A stretch of 64,000 bases of DNA from Microthrixaceae bacterium (lineage in GTDB: Bacteria > Actinomycetota > Acidimicrobiia > Acidimicrobiales > Poriferisodalaceae), in assembly GCA_011523825.1 (NCBI GenBank), contig WTFX01000026.1, forward strand, positions 32,834 to 96,833, in the 5' to 3' direction. The notes beneath the pieces are model-generated. The model saw only the letters and a list, made by a program, of their open reading frames with translations. It was not told where the DNA came from and searched no databases. Shown piece by piece: positions 61,202 through 64,000 of this stretch. The translations under genes were made by a program, and so were the position numbers. The number at the start of each line of letters is the position of its first letter. Position 1 is the first letter of the stretch.

Positions 61202-61252
61202 GTCATGGCTGCGGCCAATGGCTCGACCGGCAGGAGCAGGAGATCACAGGCC

Positions 61253-61990
61253 ATGAACGCCACAGAGTACGCAGAGTTGCGGGTTGCGGAAGGCGCGCGA
61301 CTCAACCAGATCGCCGCGGATGCCGAACGATCGCCGGACATGTGGAGCCGGCGGGTCCCCAGCTGCGGGGACTGGACCCTCGAAGCGCTGATCGCGCACT
61401 GCGCCACGGTCTGGACATTCGTGCGCAGCAGCATCGCCGCGGGAGCGCGCGTTGACCCCGCCACCATCGCCAGACCGCCCGGTTCCGTGTCGCTGTGGCA
61501 CGCTGACGCATTCGACGCACTCACCGGCCTCATGACTGGGCGCCCGCCTGACGCCGAAGCTTGGACCTGGGATCCCGAACAACAGTCCATGAGCTTCTGG
61601 TGGCGGCGCATGGCACACGAATGCACGATGCACCGGTGGGACGCTGAAGCCGCCCTGGGCATCACGCCGGCACCGATAGCACCCGATCTCGCTGTCGACG
61701 GCGTCGACGAACTCTTCGACGTCTACGTACGGCTGAGACGACCGGACGCATTTGCCGGCGACGGCGAAACCGTGCACTTGCACGCCACCGACGCGCACGG
61801 AGAATGGGTCATCAGCCGCACACCCGACGGCATGCAGGTCGAGCGTGCACATACGAAGTCCGATGTCGCTGCCCGGGGCCCGGCGCAGGACCTCCTGCTC
61901 TTCGTGTGGGGTCGCATCGGCCCCGAACGGCTCGAAACATTCGGCCGTACTGACCTGCTGGACGATTGGCAGCGGGACGTGCGTTTCTGA
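61253..61990 (+). CDS. Maleylpyruvate isomerase family mycothiol-dependent enzyme
   Basis: 245 residues: a DinB-like four-helix N-terminal domain (PSCGDWTLEALIAHCATVW, then RRMAHECTMHRWDAE with the metal histidines) and a small C-terminal MDMPI domain (LHATDAHGEWVISRTPDG). Such enzymes use mycothiol as cofactor, which supports an actinobacterial host. The substrate is unknown. ATG 61253 is preceded by AGGAGCAGGAG, 12 or more bases away. It diverges from lgt. Confidence 0.87.
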   Translation: MNATEYAELRVAEGARLNQIAADAERSPDMWSRRVPSCGDWTLEALIAHCATVWTFVRSSIAAGARVDPATIARPPGSVSLWHADAFDALTGLMTGRPPDAEAWTWDPEQQSMSFWWRRMAHECTMHRWDAEAALGITPAPIAPDLAVDGVDELFDVYVRLRRPDAFAGDGETVHLHATDAHGEWVISRTPDGMQVERAHTKSDVAARGPAQDLLLFVWGRIGPERLETFGRTDLLDDWQRDVRF

Positions 61991-61997
61991 TGCAGCG

Positions 61998-62984
61998 CTA
62001 CAGGCGCGCTCCCTCGTAGGCGGCGGCGCGGACGCCTCGTTCGGCTAGCTCAGCGAGCCACGGCAACGGATCGTCAAGCATGCCCAGCCCCCACGCCCCC
62101 GTCGGCAGTTCGTCGGCCAGTGCCCAGCCCGCAGCGGTAGCCGCCACCGCCGCAGCAGCAGCGCTCGGATGATCGATGACGCCGAGCACGTCGGTGCAGT
62201 GGCGGCCGTCTCGTACGCCCCGCAGCTCCACCCGCACGCCCCCCGGCCCGCCTTCGGGATGGGGTGGCCGCAACATTGGCAGCATGGCCGTGAGGCGATC
62301 GCGCCGCGTGCCTGCCACCCGGGCGGTTACCCGCTCGACATCACTGAACGCCGGCACCAGCAGCAGCGCATCCGCCAACGCCGCCCGGTAGCAATCGTGG
62401 GCGCCGAGCGGATCAGGGAACCACACAAGCTCCCGGCCCGATCCGCCGCGGCGGCGACGCCATTGCCCGTCGCGCCAGTCCACTGATGTTCCGGTCCTGG
62501 CACGGTGCAGCTGCCGCTGACATGCCGGGCCTCCGGTGCCGACCCGGGCGATGTGCACCTCGGTGACCAGGTCGAATCTGGCCGCGCCGTGGCGGGCGAG
62601 CAGGCAGCTGTAACCCGGCGAGAAGCCCGCACCCACCACGACGGACCGTTTGGCGTTCATGGCTCGCTTGTTCATATCCAGCAACTGCTCGACGTCGGCC
62701 ACAGCACCCGACAGTGACACCACGTGTGCATGGCGTTCCAGAGCCTTGTTGGCCAGCGCGGCGTGGCCGCCGCTCGGCAAGCTGAGCACGACTACGTCAG
62801 CTTCAGGCAATGCGCCGGGTTCCAGCACCTCCACATCCACATCGAGCAACTGTGCAGCGAGGCCGCGCAGTCGAGCAGTGTGGCGCGACCCCAGCACGAG
62901 ACGATCGACATCGGGCCGTGAGGCCAGCTGCCGGGCGATTCGCTGCCCTACCGCGCCTGCGCCGATGACCGCGACCGTGCTCAT
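61998..62984 (-). CDS. Saccharopine dehydrogenase-like NAD(P)-binding protein
   Basis: 328 residues with an N-terminal Rossmann domain (VAVIGAGAVGQRIARQLASR, then VVVLSLPSGGHAALANKALE) and a catalytic-like part beginning VVGAGFSPGYSCLLARHGA. It resembles saccharopine dehydrogenase family (NADP-binding) proteins with unknown substrate. The start ATG 62984 is the last of three ATGAGC copies spaced 14 bases apart, each in a different frame. Confidence 0.75.
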   Translation of the reverse strand: MSTVAVIGAGAVGQRIARQLASRPDVDRLVLGSRHTARLRGLAAQLLDVDVEVLEPGALPEADVVVLSLPSGGHAALANKALERHAHVVSLSGAVADVEQLLDMNKRAMNAKRSVVVGAGFSPGYSCLLARHGAARFDLVTEVHIARVGTGGPACQRQLHRARTGTSVDWRDGQWRRRRGGSGRELVWFPDPLGAHDCYRAALADALLLVPAFSDVERVTARVAGTRRDRLTAMLPMLRPPHPEGGPGGVRVELRGVRDGRHCTDVLGVIDHPSAAAAAVAATAAGWALADELPTGAWGLGMLDDPLPWLAELAERGVRAAAYEGARL

Positions 62985-63016
62985 GAAATTGGGCTCATGT
63001 GATTGGGCTCATGCGT
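62979..63016. repeat. Tandem 14-base repeat at a start codon
   Basis: GCTCATG begins at 62979, 62993 and 63007. The units between are GCTCATGAAATTGG and GCTCATGTGATTGG, two mismatches apart. On the minus strand this gives three ATG codons in three frames upstream of the 61998-62984 gene. Confidence 0.7.
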
Positions 63017-63023
63017 TCAGCGA

Positions 63024-63161
63024 TCACCGCAGGTCGGGCCCGGCCAGCTCCCGCCAGCTGCCTTCGCGGCGAGGAATGCCCTGCGACGAACGCAGCCGCA
63101 GAACCACCGTGACCAGTCCGCCCACAACGACGGCCAGCAGCGCCCGGCGCAGAAAGCTCAC
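63024..63161 (-). CDS. Small single-TM protein downstream of tRNA-Ile
   Basis: 45 residues from GTG 63161: a hydrophobic helix (LLAVVVGGLVTVVLRL) after an FLRR start, followed by a polar tail (GIPRREGSWRELAGPDLR). It lies 23 bases after tRNA-Ile on the same strand. No family is recognised, but the shape (one membrane helix, charged tail) and codon use are gene-like. It could equally be chance in high-GC DNA. Confidence 0.45.
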   Translation of the reverse strand: MSFLRRALLAVVVGGLVTVVLRLRSSQGIPRREGSWRELAGPDLR

Positions 63162-63184
63162 GGTGCCGGCTGCTGGTCCATGTG

Positions 63185-63258
<74 letters not shown>

Positions 63259-63299
63259 GCGGAGCCGCACACACTACAGCTCCCGTGCCGAGAGTTGCG

Positions 63300-63329
63300 C
63301 CCGCTGTGACATCTGTGTCTGTCAGCGGG
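63300..63329 (-). terminator. Hairpin at the end of the DUF3566 gene
   Basis: CCCGCTG (63300-63306) pairs with CAGCGGG (63323-63329), with an inner GACA/TGTC pair, overlapping the DUF3566 stop codon. No T-tract follows, so it is not a classical intrinsic terminator. Confidence 0.35.
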
Positions 63330-63969
63330 CGGGGGGGCGGCGTTCGTCTTCGAGCACAGTGACCCGAACGCCGCCGGTGAGGTCGCTAATCAGGTTGAAC
63401 ATGATCGCCATCACCACGTTGAAGGCCACGCCAACCGTGGCGACGACGAGTCCGATGATCCTGGCGCGCTGGAAGATCACCATGCCGTCGATGGTCCAGC
63501 TCTCATAGGAGCCGACTTCGGTGATGAACGACTCCACCTTGTCGACGAGACCTGAGCGCTGCGCCGCATTCCAGAGCAGCACGCCCGCCGCCAGCACCGC
63601 GACATACAGGCACGCGTACAGCAGCACCGACACTTTGAACACCGACCAAGGATCGATATGACGCAGGATCCGGTGGGTTCGCCGGACCCGGGCTCGACGC
63701 TGGCTCAACCATGTCCAGCGCACCGCCGGGGCCTCTTCGGAAAATGCGGAGGTTGAGGGGGGCGGCGCAATCTCACCCTGCGACGGGGGGATCTGGGGCG
63801 GCACAGGTGCGACGGGTGCCGGGTTCTGCGGAATGGGCGTACGGCCACGGCGACGACGGGTACTGCTCGCCGGGGTGATCCCCAGCGCTTCGGCGAAGAG
63901 TTCGTCGGTGGGAGTCGGCCCGCCCGGCTCCGGCGACGGCGGCTCCCCACCCGATGTCGCATCGGCCAC
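63322..63969 (-). CDS. DUF3566 membrane protein
   Basis: 215 residues: a long disordered Pro-rich N-terminus (1-85), then the DUF3566 domain with two TM helices (VFKVSVLLYACLYVAVLAAG and IIGLVVATVGVAFNVVMAIM) and the conserved IDPWSVFK and MFNLISDLTGGVRVTVLE. In actinobacteria it is commonly the gene after gyrA, with tRNA-Ile next. The start is GTG 63969, with TACACT seven bases upstream. The function is unknown. Confidence 0.9.
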   Translation of the reverse strand: MADATSGGEPPSPEPGGPTPTDELFAEALGITPASSTRRRRGRTPIPQNPAPVAPVPPQIPPSQGEIAPPPSTSAFSEEAPAVRWTWLSQRRARVRRTHRILRHIDPWSVFKVSVLLYACLYVAVLAAGVLLWNAAQRSGLVDKVESFITEVGSYESWTIDGMVIFQRARIIGLVVATVGVAFNVVMAIMFNLISDLTGGVRVTVLEDERRPPAR

Positions 63970-63976
63970 GCTTCGC

Positions 63977-63982
63977 AGTGTA
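63977..63982 (-). promoter_or_regulatory. -10-like element of the DUF3566 gene
   Basis: TACACT on the minus strand ends seven bases before GTG 63969, the same hexamer as before the FHA gene at 31508. Confidence 0.45.
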
Positions 63983-64000
63983 GGAGTCAGCCCGCAGGAC

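Overview
The window is high-GC DNA with short intergenic gaps, many 1- and 4-base start/stop overlaps and no insertion sequences, phage genes, CRISPR arrays or rRNA. It looks like an actinobacterial chromosome, and I infer a class near Acidimicrobiia. The evidence is a mycothiol-type maleylpyruvate isomerase, LLM flavin-dependent (F420-type) oxidoreductases, DUF3499, DUF3566, a CrgA-like protein and a PknB/PASTA kinase cluster. DUF3566 and tRNA-Ile at the right edge usually sit beside gyrA, so the replication origin may lie beyond that edge. This placement is inference.

Layout. 1-6 kb: CoA-dependent aromatic (2-aminobenzoate-like) degradation: enoyl-CoA hydratase, SDR, a fused monooxygenase/Old-Yellow-Enzyme, a PaaX regulator and a CoA ligase. 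6-13 kb: a flavoprotein, tRNA-Arg, the nickel-pincer cofactor genes larB and larC, pheA, a methyltransferase, an SRPBCC protein and a DAO-type flavoprotein. 13-21 kb: histidine utilisation (hutI, hutF, a peptide-deformylase gene, hutU; divergently an IclR regulator and hutH). No hutG is seen, and the deformylase gene sits inside the operon. 21-31 kb: a YefM/RelE toxin-antitoxin pair with a clear TGTACA operator, RidA, two tRNA-Ser genes, a CLC channel, nitroreductase, MBL-fold enzyme plus rhodanese, glutaryl-CoA dehydrogenase, a DUF4349 lipoprotein, and Ada-AlkA plus Ogt repair genes. 31-39 kb: the cell-wall/signalling cluster FHA, FhaB, PP2C, SEDS, PBP, PASTA kinase, CrgA. Its SEDS and PBP proteins both look catalytically degenerate. 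39-48 kb: acyl-CoA metabolism. 48-54 kb: homocysteine S-methyltransferase, then a two-gene unit whose second gene is a UGSC-family selenoprotein read through an in-frame TGA, then a BNR-repeat protein, a TPR protein and tRNA-Ala. 54-64 kb: a nucleobase-type permease with an extra C-terminal domain, an MFS transporter, a sterol 24-C-methyltransferase homologue, two LLM oxidoreductases, lgt, a mycothiol-dependent enzyme, a saccharopine-dehydrogenase-like protein, tRNA-Ile and DUF3566.

The points that stand out are: (1) the UGSC selenoprotein with hairpins just after the UGA; (2) the paired loss of catalytic motifs in the SEDS and PBP genes; (3) a eukaryote-like sterol methyltransferase; (4) a peptide deformylase in the hut operon where N-formylglutamate deformylase would be expected; (5) a recurrent TANNNT-N6-8-RTG arrangement in front of many genes, pointing to leaderless transcription.
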